Origin: Fictibacillus sp. BK138
GTDB lineage: Bacteria; Bacillota; Bacilli; Bacillales; Fictibacillaceae
Direction of reading: 5' to 3'
Length of the DNA stretch: 64,000 bases
NCBI RefSeq assembly: GCF_004216955.1
Contig: NZ_SGXL01000001.1
Location: 2,569,413 to 2,633,412 of the forward strand
Shown here: positions 8,087-16,956 of the stretch, piece by piece
Layout of the letters: the number at the start of each line of letters is the position of its first letter
Numbering within the stretch: the stretch's first letter is position 1
Notes under the pieces: model-generated
Told to the model about the DNA's origin: nothing
Databases searched by the model: none
What the model saw: the letters and a program-made list of their open reading frames with translations, nothing else
Made by a program: the position numbers and the translations under genes

Positions 8087-8983
8087 CTACTTTACTACAC
8101 TATTATTTACTTTCATCATTCTTAAATCGGCCCTTTTTCTAAATGTAACGGTGGCAGTAAATACTCCTAATAAAATGATTAACGCACCTGTATAACCTCG
8201 CAACCCCATGTTTTCCTGAAGAAAGATGAATGCAAAAATAGCTGCAAAGATCGGTTCAAGTGAAAAAAGAAATCCAGTGCTCTCTGGCGTTGTGTATTTT
8301 TGAGCGATGGACTGCATAACAAATCCATATGCTGAACAGATGAACGTTAAACCGAGTATAGCGATCCAATGAATCACCGTATGTGGTAATACAGGCACTT
8401 CTAAAATAAACGTCCCGACAGATGCAAACAAAGCGGCAAATCCAAGCTGATAGATTCCTAGCTGCAAAGTATCTACTTCTCGTGCAAAGTGATTGGTTAC
8501 TATGATGTGGACTGCGTACAAAAAGGCAGCGATTAAACAAAGAACCGAACCAAGTGCTAACGTAAAATCTTCTCCAATGGTTAGCAAAGCTAAGCCGATT
8601 GAAACAAAAACAACACCCAGACTGATTTTTTTGCTTGGCAGCTTTCTTGTTATGAACGTCTGAAGTATTGGCACTAAAATCACCGTCGTACTAATCAAAA
8701 AGCCGGCCGTTGAAGCCGTCGTATGTTTGATACCATACATAAGCGTAATGAAGATCCCCCATAGCAAAAAGCCAAGAATTGAACTGTATTTCAACGTTCT
8801 CGCATCTGTTTGTAATACTTTTTTCCGGAAAATCATCATCATCATGATAAAAGCGATCCCGAATCGTAATGCCACAATGGTTAAGGCAGGGATTGTTTCT
8901 ACTACTAGTTTCATAAAAATATAAGACATTCCCCATCCCATAGAAACAGAAACTAAAATCCAGTTCGCTTGTTTAGGTGTCAT
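8087..8983 (-). CDS. DMT-superfamily (EamA) exporter
   Basis: 298 residues with ten predicted membrane segments arranged as two EamA repeats (1-140 and 150-285). Typical family stretches are WGMSYIFMK and TPESTGFLFSLEPIFAAIFA, the second marking the C-terminal repeat. AGGGG lies 7 bases before the ATG. Such proteins export amino acids or small metabolites. The divergent LysR gene starts 122 bases away and is the probable regulator, an arrangement very common for this class. The substrate is not readable. Confidence 0.9.
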   Translation of the reverse strand: MTPKQANWILVSVSMGWGMSYIFMKLVVETIPALTIVALRFGIAFIMMMMIFRKKVLQTDARTLKYSSILGFLLWGIFITLMYGIKHTTASTAGFLISTTVILVPILQTFITRKLPSKKISLGVVFVSIGLALLTIGEDFTLALGSVLCLIAAFLYAVHIIVTNHFAREVDTLQLGIYQLGFAALFASVGTFILEVPVLPHTVIHWIAILGLTFICSAYGFVMQSIAQKYTTPESTGFLFSLEPIFAAIFAFIFLQENMGLRGYTGALIILLGVFTATVTFRKRADLRMMKVNNSVVK

Positions 8984-9105
8984 GCAGCAGCCCCTAACCC
9001 TTCATGTATTTTTGATTGGATTTATCGTATCACCTTCCTTTGCATTAATAAAACGAATATTTATAATAGAACTATTAGGAATCCTTATGCAAAGGAGAAA
9101 CAGGT

Positions 9106-9966
9106 ATGAATGCATATTACGCCTTTATAAAAGCGGTCGAAACAGGCAGTTTTACGAAAGCCGCAGAAGAACTTGGCTACACCCAATCAGCGATCAGCCA
9201 GATGGTACACTCATTAGAAGAAGAACTTTCTACAATTCTAATTCTACGATCTCGAACGGGTATTACATTGACTCCTGACGGTGAAGAGTTTTTGCCATAC
9301 ATAAAGAAAATCTGTAATTCGCACAGGGAACTGAAAGAAAAGAAAAAAGAGATGGAAGGACTGGAGAGCGGACTTATCCGAATCGGAGTATTTTCAAGTG
9401 TTTCTTGTCACTGGCTGCCAGGATTAATGAAAGATTTTAAGGTAGAGTACCCCGCTGTTCACTTCGAACTGCATCAAGGTGATTACACAGAGATCGCCAA
9501 TTGGATCAAAGAAGGCAGCGTTGACCTTGGTTTCGTGAACCCGAAAGCCGTAACAAACCTGAATATGATTGCCTTGCAAAACGATGAAATGCTAGCTGTA
9601 TTACCAAGAGATCATCGTTTGGCTGAGCACCATGAAGTCTCATTAAAAGAATTATTGAACGAGCCTTACATCCTTTTAGATGAAGGTGACATTAGTGAAC
9701 CGTTAACGATTTTTCAACAAAACAATTTCGAACCCAACATCCAATACCGGGTACATGATGATTATACGATCATGTCTATGATCGAACAGGGTCTTGGAAT
9801 CTCGATTCTGCCAACACTTGTCTTACATCGGTGTCCTTATCAAATCGTGACTAAAAGAATATCCCCTTCCTTTGCCCGTACTATTAGTTTGGCTTATAAG
9901 GATAAGAGAGTTTTGCCGATCGCGAGCAGATATTTTATTGACTTTATAATCGAAAGGTATAACTAG
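9106..9966 (+). CDS. LysR-family transcriptional regulator
   Basis: 286 residues. The winged helix-turn-helix is at 1-60 (YAFIKAVETGSFTKAAEELG, then YTQSAISQMVHSLEEEL), followed by a periplasmic-binding-like effector domain (about 90-280, with GLESGLIRIGVFSS and SMIEQGLGISILP). It is preceded by AAAGGAGAAACAGGT and ATG. Its position divergent from the DMT exporter suggests that it controls that gene in response to the exported compound. Length and domain order are normal. Confidence 0.92.
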   Translation: MNAYYAFIKAVETGSFTKAAEELGYTQSAISQMVHSLEEELSTILILRSRTGITLTPDGEEFLPYIKKICNSHRELKEKKKEMEGLESGLIRIGVFSSVSCHWLPGLMKDFKVEYPAVHFELHQGDYTEIANWIKEGSVDLGFVNPKAVTNLNMIALQNDEMLAVLPRDHRLAEHHEVSLKELLNEPYILLDEGDISEPLTIFQQNNFEPNIQYRVHDDYTIMSMIEQGLGISILPTLVLHRCPYQIVTKRISPSFARTISLAYKDKRVLPIASRYFIDFIIERYN

Positions 9967-9981
9967 CATTGACTTTCAAAT

Positions 9982-10013
9982 AAAAAAAGCGGGGCTGCAT
10001 GTCCCCGCTTTCT
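9982..10013. terminator. Bidirectional terminator between LysR and protease genes
   Basis: AAAGCGGGG (9986-9994) pairs with CCCCGCTTT (10003-10011), with A-rich and T-rich flanks, so it can end transcription from both convergent genes. Confidence 0.88.
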
Positions 10014-10022
10014 TAGTATGAT

Positions 10023-11369
10023 CTAATTTAGAGCATCCACTGCATTAATTAATCCAAAACCTGATTCTCCATCGTAACCTGATTTAAATACATCTTCTGT
10101 AGAAGATTGAATAATGCTCTTAACTTGTGCCGGGTTCAACTTGTCTTTCCCGTGCTGAGCAATGATCACCCCTGCTAGTGCAGCTGTTTTTGGAGCAGCC
10201 ATGGAAGTTCCGCCTTTATAGCCATATAATCCTCCAGGAACAGGTGCTAAACATAGATAAGTATTATCTCTTCCAGCACCAGTTGCAGGGTCGTAGTTCG
10301 GTCCAAGATCTCCACCTGGAGCTAGTACATCAATTTTTCCTACACCATAGTTCGAGTAGAATGCTAAGTTCTTTAGCGCTCCGCCTGCTGAAACCCTGAT
10401 CATAGACTGGCTGCTTGGGCTGCGGTGTGTTGCCCCTGTGTCATCACCTGATAGTTTACCAGGCGAACTGATATCAACCGCGTTGTTACCAGCAGATCCA
10501 ACTACTGTTACACCCTTTTGAATCGCGTATTGAATCGCTCTATTAAACAATCGAACATCTGCTACGACATCTTTCGTTGCATAATCTGGATTTTGGAACC
10601 AGTCATAGCCGCCAAGAGACATGTTTACTACATCAACATTGTCATCTGCAGCAGTCATTAACGCCTCAGCAATATGAGATGTTTCCGCTCCGCCTGTAGG
10701 TCCAAACACACGGTAAGCAGCTACTTTTAAGTCTGGCCCGACCCCCATTGTACGTCCTTTAGCAGCAATGGATCCTGCAACGTGAGTTCCGTGTGAATTT
10801 TGATCCATCGCATCAGGATAGCCCGGAACGAAAGATTTACCGTATGCATAGTTATCTTTTAAATCAGGGTGATTATAATCGATACCTGTATCAATTACTC
10901 CAACTACGATATCTTTTCCATCCACAGATTTACCCGTTCCGCCTGGCAATGTCCACGACTCTCCATCTTGGGTAACCTGTTTAATATCCCATTGTAAGCT
11001 ATTATAAATGTCTGCATCAGCACCATATGAACTTACTAGTGCAACTTCTTCAATAGCGGCTGTTTCAGGCTGCACAATATTTTGCACACCTGCATCTAGT
11101 ACGGAACTAGATTTTTTGATCTCCGAAAGGAAGTTTGGATTACTAGAAACAACTTCAACGGCACCTAGCTTGTCCAATCTTGATTCGATTTGTCCTCCAG
11201 CATTTGATATTGCACTGCCAAAGCCTGAAGGTAATTTCGCTTGATCCTTAAAAATAACTATGTATTTCTTTGCCTGACCATCTTCAGCATTCACATTACC
11301 ACCGCTGCTAAAGGTCATACTCGCTCCAAGTGTTAGAGCTAATGCACCAGCTAAAATCTTCTTTTTCAT
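10023..11369 (-). CDS. Secreted subtilisin-like serine protease (S8)
   Basis: 448 residues: signal peptide (1-28), an inhibitor-I9-like propeptide (about 34-100, KKYIVIFKDQAKLPSGFG) and the catalytic domain. The triad is Asp160 (VGVIDTGIDY), His193 (NSHGTHVAG) and Ser389 (GGTSMAAP). There is no cell-wall anchor or long C-terminal extension, so it is probably released. Related Bacillus proteins are often named lantibiotic-leader processing protease, but no bacteriocin gene is nearby, so I do not infer that role. A good SigA promoter lies 33 bases before the start codon. Confidence 0.95.
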   Translation of the reverse strand: MKKKILAGALALTLGASMTFSSGGNVNAEDGQAKKYIVIFKDQAKLPSGFGSAISNAGGQIESRLDKLGAVEVVSSNPNFLSEIKKSSSVLDAGVQNIVQPETAAIEEVALVSSYGADADIYNSLQWDIKQVTQDGESWTLPGGTGKSVDGKDIVVGVIDTGIDYNHPDLKDNYAYGKSFVPGYPDAMDQNSHGTHVAGSIAAKGRTMGVGPDLKVAAYRVFGPTGGAETSHIAEALMTAADDNVDVVNMSLGGYDWFQNPDYATKDVVADVRLFNRAIQYAIQKGVTVVGSAGNNAVDISSPGKLSGDDTGATHRSPSSQSMIRVSAGGALKNLAFYSNYGVGKIDVLAPGGDLGPNYDPATGAGRDNTYLCLAPVPGGLYGYKGGTSMAAPKTAALAGVIIAQHGKDKLNPAQVKSIIQSSTEDVFKSGYDGESGFGLINAVDALN

Positions 11370-11401
11370 CCAATTACTACCTCCTTTGAACTAATACTTT
11401 T

Positions 11402-11429
11402 ATTATAGTGATAATTCTATTATTTACAA
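11402..11429 (-). promoter_or_regulatory. SigA-type promoter of the S8 protease gene
   Basis: Minus strand TTGTAA (11424-11429), 16 bases, TATAAT (11402-11407), about 33 bases before the ATG. Confidence 0.65.
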
Positions 11430-11557
11430 TTACGAATTCTGATAATTGTTAATATTCAGTTTAAAATACCTATACCGATGGTTCTAAAGATATATAATAA
11501 CGAGTTTGTCACTTGGTTGAAATTAGGTAAAAATAACTATCTGACAAAAATAAAAAA

Positions 11558-11595
11558 CTAAAAAAGCCGCATGATCAGTGATCAGCGACTTTTAT
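11558..11595 (-). terminator. Terminator after the small HEAR-type gene
   Basis: AGTCGC, the palindromic TGATCA pair and GCGGCT, then TTTTTT on the minus strand. Confidence 0.75.
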
Positions 11596-11602
11596 CTATT
11601 AT

Positions 11603-11770
11603 TTATTCACTTCGTTCAATAGCTTCATCCCAACTCGGAAAATAATGAAGGGCGTTTCTCATGAGTTGAGGGTTTGTTTTCTTCACTTGTTTTTTGTTCA
11701 AATTCGAACCATTTGCCTTTAAATCTTGAATCTCTGATAAGACTTCTTCCGAGCTCATATTTACTTCCAT
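11603..11770 (-). CDS. Small protein with homing-endonuclease-associated-repeat-like fold
   Basis: 55 residues from ATG 11770, chosen for AGGAGGA at 11778-11784. The sequence EEVLSEIQDLKANGSNLNKK, then NPQLMRNALHYFPSWDEAIE, fits a repeat widespread in bacteria: an amphipathic helix, the phrase G-x-x-L-x-x-x-x-V, N/H-P-x-L, and Y-F-x-S-W-x-x-A. It is known from homing-endonuclease-associated repeats (Pfam HNH_repeat) and thought to bind DNA. Here a single copy stands alone without a nuclease domain, so a small DNA-binding role is a reasonable inference only. Confidence 0.65.
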   Translation of the reverse strand: MEVNMSSEEVLSEIQDLKANGSNLNKKQVKKTNPQLMRNALHYFPSWDEAIERSE

Positions 11771-11832
11771 AGATACGTCCTCCTTTAGTTGTCTTACCTT
11801 CATTCATTTACAATAAAAGAGGATATTATACC

Positions 11833-12009
11833 TTATTTTTTTGACTTTGAGACTGCAACATAAACCGTCCCAAATCTAACAAAACGTCTAATAGAAGAAT
11901 CCTTTTCCGCATGCTTTTGATCTAGAAAAAAATCCTTATGCCCTCTACAAATAAAATAGATTGCTGAGGTCATAACAAGTGCCAGACCTGCAATAATGAA
12001 TAAAACCAC
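11833..12009 (-). CDS. Small single-pass membrane protein, unknown
   Basis: 58 residues from GTG 12009, which has AAGGG 8 bases upstream; a GTG three codons earlier sits right on that Shine-Dalgarno and is less likely. Residues 1-22 are one membrane segment (VLFIIAGLALVMTSAIYFIC), followed by a basic, Lys/Arg-rich cytoplasmic tail. I do not recognise it. It precedes the HEAR-type gene by 60 bases on the same strand but may be separate. Confidence 0.55.
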   Translation of the reverse strand: MVLFIIAGLALVMTSAIYFICRGHKDFFLDQKHAEKDSSIRRFVRFGTVYVAVSKSKK

Positions 12010-12107
12010 ATTAGCCACCCTTTCTTTTATCTAAAGATTCGGTGTTGTAAGCCAAGATGTTATTTTATACATTATACATCTTATTACCTATATTTTACAT
12101 TAAATAT

Positions 12108-13088
12108 TCATCTTGCTTTAGCAAACTCTCTTTCTTCTAATAAAGCTTGCAGCCATTGTGATGGTTTTTTGTATTCAGATTGATCAGCAACAGATGGGTT
12201 TAAATAGGAGTACCAGCTGATTGCCCGGTGAACACATGCAAGCTGATCTGAAATCTTTAATGCTTTCTCCAATTTTTCCATTGAAGCAATTGTGGTCCAA
12301 GCCTTCAGATAATGTGGACGGAACACGTCAATCACCTTCAGCCAATCCGAATCATTGTCTACAAGCTCATACAGTGAATTCCAGAACACGCGCGTGCTGA
12401 AGAAAGGATGCGTAATCGAAGAATCCCCCCAGTCAAGGAACACTAGATTTCCGTTCACGTACTGAATATTCGCCGAGTGAAGATCGCCGTGATCGATGGA
12501 ATGGACGGGTACCAGGTGATCCAGTTCATCGCACATGGCTATAAGTTCCGGCTGTAAGCTCACCACCGCTTCTCTTTCTTCCGCACTCAACCCCGTATCA
12601 CACATACCTTCTAAGTGATGGATAATATCTCTTTTCAAAGTTGAAAGTGTTCTGTTCGGCACATTCATGCTGCTTAATCCATTGATATTTGAAATCTCAG
12701 AAACTTGCAGCTGAGCATACTCTGTTATCGCCGCTTTCCAAATCTCTTTATCTTTTAATTGTCTGATTGGAACTCCCCCGAGCTCCTTCATCAAAAGCCA
12801 GCCTTCTGTTTCTTGTATTCTTACAATCTCTGTACTCTTGCCTGGATACATTGTATGAAAGTAACGGCTTACCACTGCTTCATGATGAGTAGAAGATCGA
12901 GTAGCTTTAAAGTATAGATTACCAGTGGCCACTGGAACAAGAAGAACTAAGGAGAAGTCGGTCTTTTTCACTTCTGTAATATCTCCTGATAATGAAAGAT
13001 TCCCTTCTTTGTGAAGTACTTCTCTGATCCAGTTTTCCACTTTCAATAAGTAAGCATCTTCAAACCAAGGTGCATTACGCTTTTTCAT
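12108..13088 (-). CDS. APH-fold phosphotransferase
   Basis: 326 residues. The kinase catalytic loop HGDLHSAN (200-207) and the metal site LDWGD (about 218-222) define the aminoglycoside phosphotransferase/choline kinase fold. It is the last gene of a four-gene leftward run (TPR, P-loop kinase, APH(6)-like, this), overlapping the previous gene by 4 bases (ATGA), so translation is coupled. Phosphorylation of an antibiotic, a sugar or an alcohol metabolite are all possible. The low overall similarity to known resistance enzymes means no drug should be assigned. Confidence 0.82.
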   Translation of the reverse strand: MKKRNAPWFEDAYLLKVENWIREVLHKEGNLSLSGDITEVKKTDFSLVLLVPVATGNLYFKATRSSTHHEAVVSRYFHTMYPGKSTEIVRIQETEGWLLMKELGGVPIRQLKDKEIWKAAITEYAQLQVSEISNINGLSSMNVPNRTLSTLKRDIIHHLEGMCDTGLSAEEREAVVSLQPELIAMCDELDHLVPVHSIDHGDLHSANIQYVNGNLVFLDWGDSSITHPFFSTRVFWNSLYELVDNDSDWLKVIDVFRPHYLKAWTTIASMEKLEKALKISDQLACVHRAISWYSYLNPSVADQSEYKKPSQWLQALLEEREFAKAR

Positions 13089-13993
13089 GAGGTTAACCTG
13101 CTTTCTTTACACAGTTCATGAAATATTTCGATTGTACGTAAAAATTTTTCGTTGAAATTCCCGTCTTCGATCGTCCAGCATGTGGATAAAACGGCATGAG
13201 AGAACCCTCTTAACAACAATCTTTCTTTGTCTAGGTCCAGTTCTTTCACGAAAATATTTATACGGTTTTCAATGGTATCTTTTACATTCGTCTCTGGCAG
13301 TTTGTTCAGCAAATACTGAATCACATCGTACTCTCGGTCTCCGGTCAACCCTTTCGGATCAATGGCTGTCCATGAATCACCATTTTTTAAAACGTTGTAA
13401 TGATGCAGATCCCCGTGTAGAAGATAAGGCTGATTCATTTCACGGTTCAGCTGTTCAAAAAGCTTCAGCGCTTCTTCCATCTTCTCTTTTGAGATTGGAC
13501 CGAACCCATTAGGGTGTTGTCGTGCAATCCTCTTCAAGCTATTTTCCCTATCAACCACTGTTTCTATGTTCGAATTCCTAGGAGCCGCTACCCACAGGCT
13601 CTTCATAATTTGAGATGCTATGTGTGCAGCTTCCTCATCATCTTTTATTTCTGCAAGTGTATGCCCAGGTCTTAATCGTTCAAGAATCATAACTCCTTGG
13701 TCCAGATCATATTCAAAAAGGTCAACCATGCCTTTCCCTTTCATGAGTTTAAGAACTTCTAATTCTGCACGAAATTCTTTATCCGAAAGAACTACTTTTA
13801 ACACGACTTCTTTCCCACTGTTCCGAGTTGCTGGAGCGACAAAATTAAAAGACAAGTCAAACGGTTCATGAATAGAAAGCCCCCACTTCTGTTCGTAAAG
13901 AGCAATCATTTCATCGAAATTACTGAGCCACTTATCTGCTTTCTCTTTATGAATATTTTTTAAGATTTGAACAAATTTATCTGGTAGTCTCAT
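13085..13993 (-). CDS. APH(6)/hydroxyurea-type kinase-like phosphotransferase
   Basis: 302 residues. HGDLHHYNVL (about 193-202) and IDPKGLTGDREYDVIQYL (about 211-228) match the pattern of the APH(6)/hydroxyurea antibiotic-resistance kinase family, which includes streptomycin 6-kinases; the N-terminal part (FNFVAPAT, then VVLKVVLSDKEFRAE) also fits. It overlaps genes on both sides, by 17 bases upstream and 4 downstream, in a tight operon. Whether it inactivates streptomycin cannot be judged from sequence; environmental homologues often have other substrates. RBS GGAGAG lies within the upstream gene. Confidence 0.82.
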   Translation of the reverse strand: MRLPDKFVQILKNIHKEKADKWLSNFDEMIALYEQKWGLSIHEPFDLSFNFVAPATRNSGKEVVLKVVLSDKEFRAELEVLKLMKGKGMVDLFEYDLDQGVMILERLRPGHTLAEIKDDEEAAHIASQIMKSLWVAAPRNSNIETVVDRENSLKRIARQHPNGFGPISKEKMEEALKLFEQLNREMNQPYLLHGDLHHYNVLKNGDSWTAIDPKGLTGDREYDVIQYLLNKLPETNVKDTIENRINIFVKELDLDKERLLLRGFSHAVLSTCWTIEDGNFNEKFLRTIEIFHELCKESRLTS

Positions 13994-14519
13994 AGCTTCT
14001 CTCCAATATGTAATGAATCACTTCGTCCATATAGTCTTCTATTGGTAGACTTGTATCTACCTCTAAACACTTGTGATTCGAGGGTTTTTTGCTATTGTGC
14101 AAGCCATAATTGAACATCTCAATATCTGTTTCTTTAATTTGGCTGATCATTCCATTACGTTTCCTCAGCCTTTCGTTGGTTTGATTAAAATCTTTTAAAA
14201 TGCATTCAACATACTTGTAGCTAGCTTCAAATTTCTCTGCTAATGTAGTACCTTTTTCAATCATCTCGTTATAAAAGCAAGGACTGTCAAATATGACACT
14301 ATTACCGTTGGATAACTGAGATTCAAGTAAAGACCAACCGATATTGTATGAAATCTTTCCAGCTAGTTTCGGGTCAAGTATGTCTTCATCTATAGAGTGC
14401 AGCAACGCAGATTTTATAACATCATGATCGATCACAACCGCACCAATACGTTTACCTATTTCTCTAGCAAGTGTGGACTTACCTGCACCGGGGAAACCAG
14501 CCATTTGAAGAAAAAACAC
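13977..14519 (-). CDS. P-loop small-molecule kinase (AAA_33/zeta-like)
   Basis: 180 residues. Walker A GFPGAGKST (about 8-16) near the N-terminus, then VIDHDVIKSALL, the lid region RLRKRNGMI, and a short C-terminus: the layout of single-domain nucleoside-type or antibiotic kinases such as chloramphenicol phosphotransferase and zeta-like proteins. The start is GTG with AGAGG upstream. It lies second in the operon with two APH-fold kinases, which suggests that the operon modifies a set of small molecules. No antitoxin partner is next to it, so I do not call it a toxin. Confidence 0.78.
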   Translation of the reverse strand: MFFLQMAGFPGAGKSTLAREIGKRIGAVVIDHDVIKSALLHSIDEDILDPKLAGKISYNIGWSLLESQLSNGNSVIFDSPCFYNEMIEKGTTLAEKFEASYKYVECILKDFNQTNERLRKRNGMISQIKETDIEMFNYGLHNSKKPSNHKCLEVDTSLPIEDYMDEVIHYILERSYETTR

Positions 14520-14555
14520 ATTCAGCGCCTCTTTTCTGCTTAATATGAATAAGTT

Positions 14556-15071
14556 TCACCAAGTCTCATCTAAATGCTGTGCATAATAGGTAATCCCTCG
14601 TTTGAAGTATTGAAGTTTTTCGTCATTTGTGGTTTCCATCAAGTTCATCAAAGCGATCTCCATTGCTTCATTGTATCTCCCAGTATTATACAGAGCCATG
14701 GAATAAAAAATTTGCAGGCCCCGGTGTTCAGGAAATTCTGCTACCCCTTGTTGAAGGGTTTCAACCGCTTTATCATATTGCCCTGTTAGACGGTAAGAAC
14801 TCCCGAGTCCGAGTAAGCATCGCTCTAAATCTGCGCCAGAAAGTCCTTGCTCAATCGCTTTTACATAATAAGTTATGGCCTCCTTAGTGAAACCTGAATT
14901 ATCATGAGCAATCCCGATTTGATAGTTAATTTCTGCATTTTCAGGGTATTCCTCTGACATTTTCATTAAAAGTGTGCAGGCTTCATTTAAGATCGACATG
15001 TCTTCCTTTGCTCGTCCCTCTTCACGTAAAGCAATTCCTTTATCCAATCTTTCACGTAATTTTTGATCCAT
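14556..15071 (-). CDS. Tetratricopeptide-repeat protein
   Basis: 171 residues with about four TPR units (EINYQIGIAHDNSGFTKEAI; LLGLGSSYRLTGQYDKAVE; IFYSMALYNTGRYNEAMEIA). No signal peptide or membrane segment, so a cytoplasmic protein-binding adaptor. It is the first gene of the kinase run, 36 bases before the P-loop kinase gene, with AGGTGATT before the ATG. Its partner is unknown. Confidence 0.85.
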   Translation of the reverse strand: MDQKLRERLDKGIALREEGRAKEDMSILNEACTLLMKMSEEYPENAEINYQIGIAHDNSGFTKEAITYYVKAIEQGLSGADLERCLLGLGSSYRLTGQYDKAVETLQQGVAEFPEHRGLQIFYSMALYNTGRYNEAMEIALMNLMETTNDEKLQYFKRGITYYAQHLDETW

Positions 15072-15257
15072 TTTTAATCACCTAATCCTTTCCTGCAATT
15101 GTAAAAACTAATTATCAATATGCTACTATGAAAATGAAGCAGATTCCTGCAGAATAAAATTTATTTTTAATATAAGTATAAATTCCCTCTACTTATTCGT
15201 TATACATATAGATCGTAAATTTAAATTGGAACTTTTATTTTATAGGAGGTTTTATTT

Positions 15258-16190
15258 TTGCCACAATCAAAAACAACCACTTTGTACGAACAGTCACGTG
15301 AGCTTCAGCAACAATTTCAAACCATGATTGATGAAATGGGTAGTGACCTTTGGAAGTACTGCCGGTATTTAACGGGCTCTCCATGGGACGGGGAGGATCT
15401 TTTTCAAGAAACCGTGCTTAAAGCCATGGGTGGACTCTTTACGCGTTGGCATCCTACGAACCTGAAATCTTACTTGTATAGGATGGCGACCAACACTTGG
15501 ATCGACCATTGCAGAAGAGAAAAGCGAAATGTAGGTTCATTAGATGAAGCGGAAGAACCACAAGAGACTTTCACCGATACACATGATTTAGAAGAAGCAC
15601 TTGAAAAGCTGTATCACCTTTTCACACCTAGGCAGACTGCTGTATTCCTACTTATGGAAGTCTTCTCATTTAAAGCAGAAGAAGTGGCGAGTATCATCAA
15701 GACGACTCCTGGTGCAGTTTATGCCACGACCCGCCGTATGAAGGAAAAGCTGAAAAACGAGGCACCTTCTCCATCTAAACCAACAGATGAAACAAAAGAA
15801 CAAAAAGACGAAATCATATCTGCTTATTTAAAAGCCTTTAATCAAGGAGATTTAGAAGGGATATTGGCGCTATTTGGTGAGAATGTACATTATGAAGCAT
15901 CATTAGGATTCTTAGAGACGACAAAAGACGAAATGAGAGAAGGTTCTCTCATGTACGGCTTACCTAACCACCACGCCGAGGAGTTTATGTTATGGGGCAA
16001 ACCAGTGATTGTCGTATTAGCTGACTCAAATCAAGGTCCTCTCGTCCACGACATTCAATACCAAGATGTAGAAAATGGAAAGATCGTTTACCACAGGAGT
16101 TTTTTCTTCAGAAAAGAATTTATCCTAGCCGCATCAAAAGAATTAGGAATTCCTCCTCAGCTGGATAAAGCACCGTTAAACTGGACGTAA
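15258..16190 (+). CDS. ECF sigma factor fused to a SnoaL/NTF2-like domain
   Basis: 310 residues. Sigma regions 2 and 4 occupy about 20-165 (LWKYCRYLTGSPWDGEDLFQ; TPRQTAVFLLMEVFSFKAEE) and an NTF2-like domain about 190-300 (AYLKAFNQGDLEGILALFGE). This is the arrangement of SigJ/ECF41-type factors, in which the C-terminal domain controls sigma activity instead of a separate anti-sigma factor; no anti-sigma gene is adjacent here. The start is TTG after AGGAGG. The gene is followed by a terminator and is monocistronic. Confidence 0.9.
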   Translation: MPQSKTTTLYEQSRELQQQFQTMIDEMGSDLWKYCRYLTGSPWDGEDLFQETVLKAMGGLFTRWHPTNLKSYLYRMATNTWIDHCRREKRNVGSLDEAEEPQETFTDTHDLEEALEKLYHLFTPRQTAVFLLMEVFSFKAEEVASIIKTTPGAVYATTRRMKEKLKNEAPSPSKPTDETKEQKDEIISAYLKAFNQGDLEGILALFGENVHYEASLGFLETTKDEMREGSLMYGLPNHHAEEFMLWGKPVIVVLADSNQGPLVHDIQYQDVENGKIVYHRSFFFRKEFILAASKELGIPPQLDKAPLNWT

Positions 16191-16195
16191 ATGAT

Positions 16196-16226
16196 AAAGC
16201 CGATTCTAAAGACTGGAATCGGCTTT
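16196..16226. terminator. Bidirectional terminator
   Basis: AAAGCCGATTC pairs with GAATCGGCTTT across a 9-base loop, between the convergent sigma and hydrolase genes. Confidence 0.88.
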
Positions 16227-16229
16227 AAT

Positions 16230-16943
16230 CTATCCTATCTTTTTAATCCACTGTATGACTTCATTAACCATCTCAGAAGTGAATTTATGATTAACATTGT
16301 TATGTATTTTAAATGTAACTCGGTTATTTTCATCAGTTTGTAAGAGGTAATCATAAAAATGCTTCTGTCCTTCAATCGGTACTATCGTATCGTTGTCCCC
16401 ATGAATTAAGAGCACAGGAGATTCACTTCTTACTTTCCCAATAGGGTCATACTTTTTAAACAGTTCTACATCTGCTCCAGACAGAAAATCTCGATTATCC
16501 ATCTTTCTAAATAATTTCTCTGTATATAGAAAAGATCCCGAACCGTTCACACACACTGAACCCGCAATCTCAGGATGCGCTGCATGAATACCGCAAGCTA
16601 TAAACCCTCCCATTGAACTTCCTACGAGAATAAGTTTCTTCTTGTCTAGCTTACATGCATTTATAAAATCCTCGAACTCATTAATACTATTAAAAATCGT
16701 TTCCCAAAAGTACTTCTGCATCGTTTTCTTATCAAAAGGGTTTTCCAACGGGGACCGTGTGTCATGATAGATTAACTCTGGAACAATCGTGTTAAATCCT
16801 TCTTCCACTGTTTCTCCAGCCATTTCATAAAAGCTTTGACCACTGCCACCCCACCCATGATAAATAACCACGGTATACTCTTTTTCATTACCTTTTTTCG
16901 GTTGAAACCAGGTGACCGGAAAATTTCCGAGCTGCATCTTCAT
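16230..16943 (-). CDS. Alpha/beta hydrolase (esterase/peptidase type)
   Basis: 237 residues. VIYHGWGGSGQSFYEMAG gives the oxyanion-hole turn, GSSMGGF (Ser about 110) the nucleophile elbow, and IHGDNDTIVPIEGQ plus the C-terminal NHKFTSE the Asp and His of the triad. The size fits small cytoplasmic esterases of the YitV/dienelactone-hydrolase-like group. No signal peptide. It is 13 bases downstream of the P-loop kinase gene and probably co-transcribed. Substrate unknown. Confidence 0.85.
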   Translation of the reverse strand: MKMQLGNFPVTWFQPKKGNEKEYTVVIYHGWGGSGQSFYEMAGETVEEGFNTIVPELIYHDTRSPLENPFDKKTMQKYFWETIFNSINEFEDFINACKLDKKKLILVGSSMGGFIACGIHAAHPEIAGSVCVNGSGSFLYTEKLFRKMDNRDFLSGADVELFKKYDPIGKVRSESPVLLIHGDNDTIVPIEGQKHFYDYLLQTDENNRVTFKIHNNVNHKFTSEMVNEVIQWIKKIG

Positions 16944-16956
16944 ATCATTAACCCTT

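Noticed and set aside
10023-11369. Lantibiotic leader protease
   Set aside because: Family naming suggests it, but there is no lantibiotic precursor, LanB/C/M or transporter gene nearby.
13977-14519. Zeta-type toxin
   Set aside because: The P-loop kinase has no antitoxin neighbour and sits in a kinase operon.
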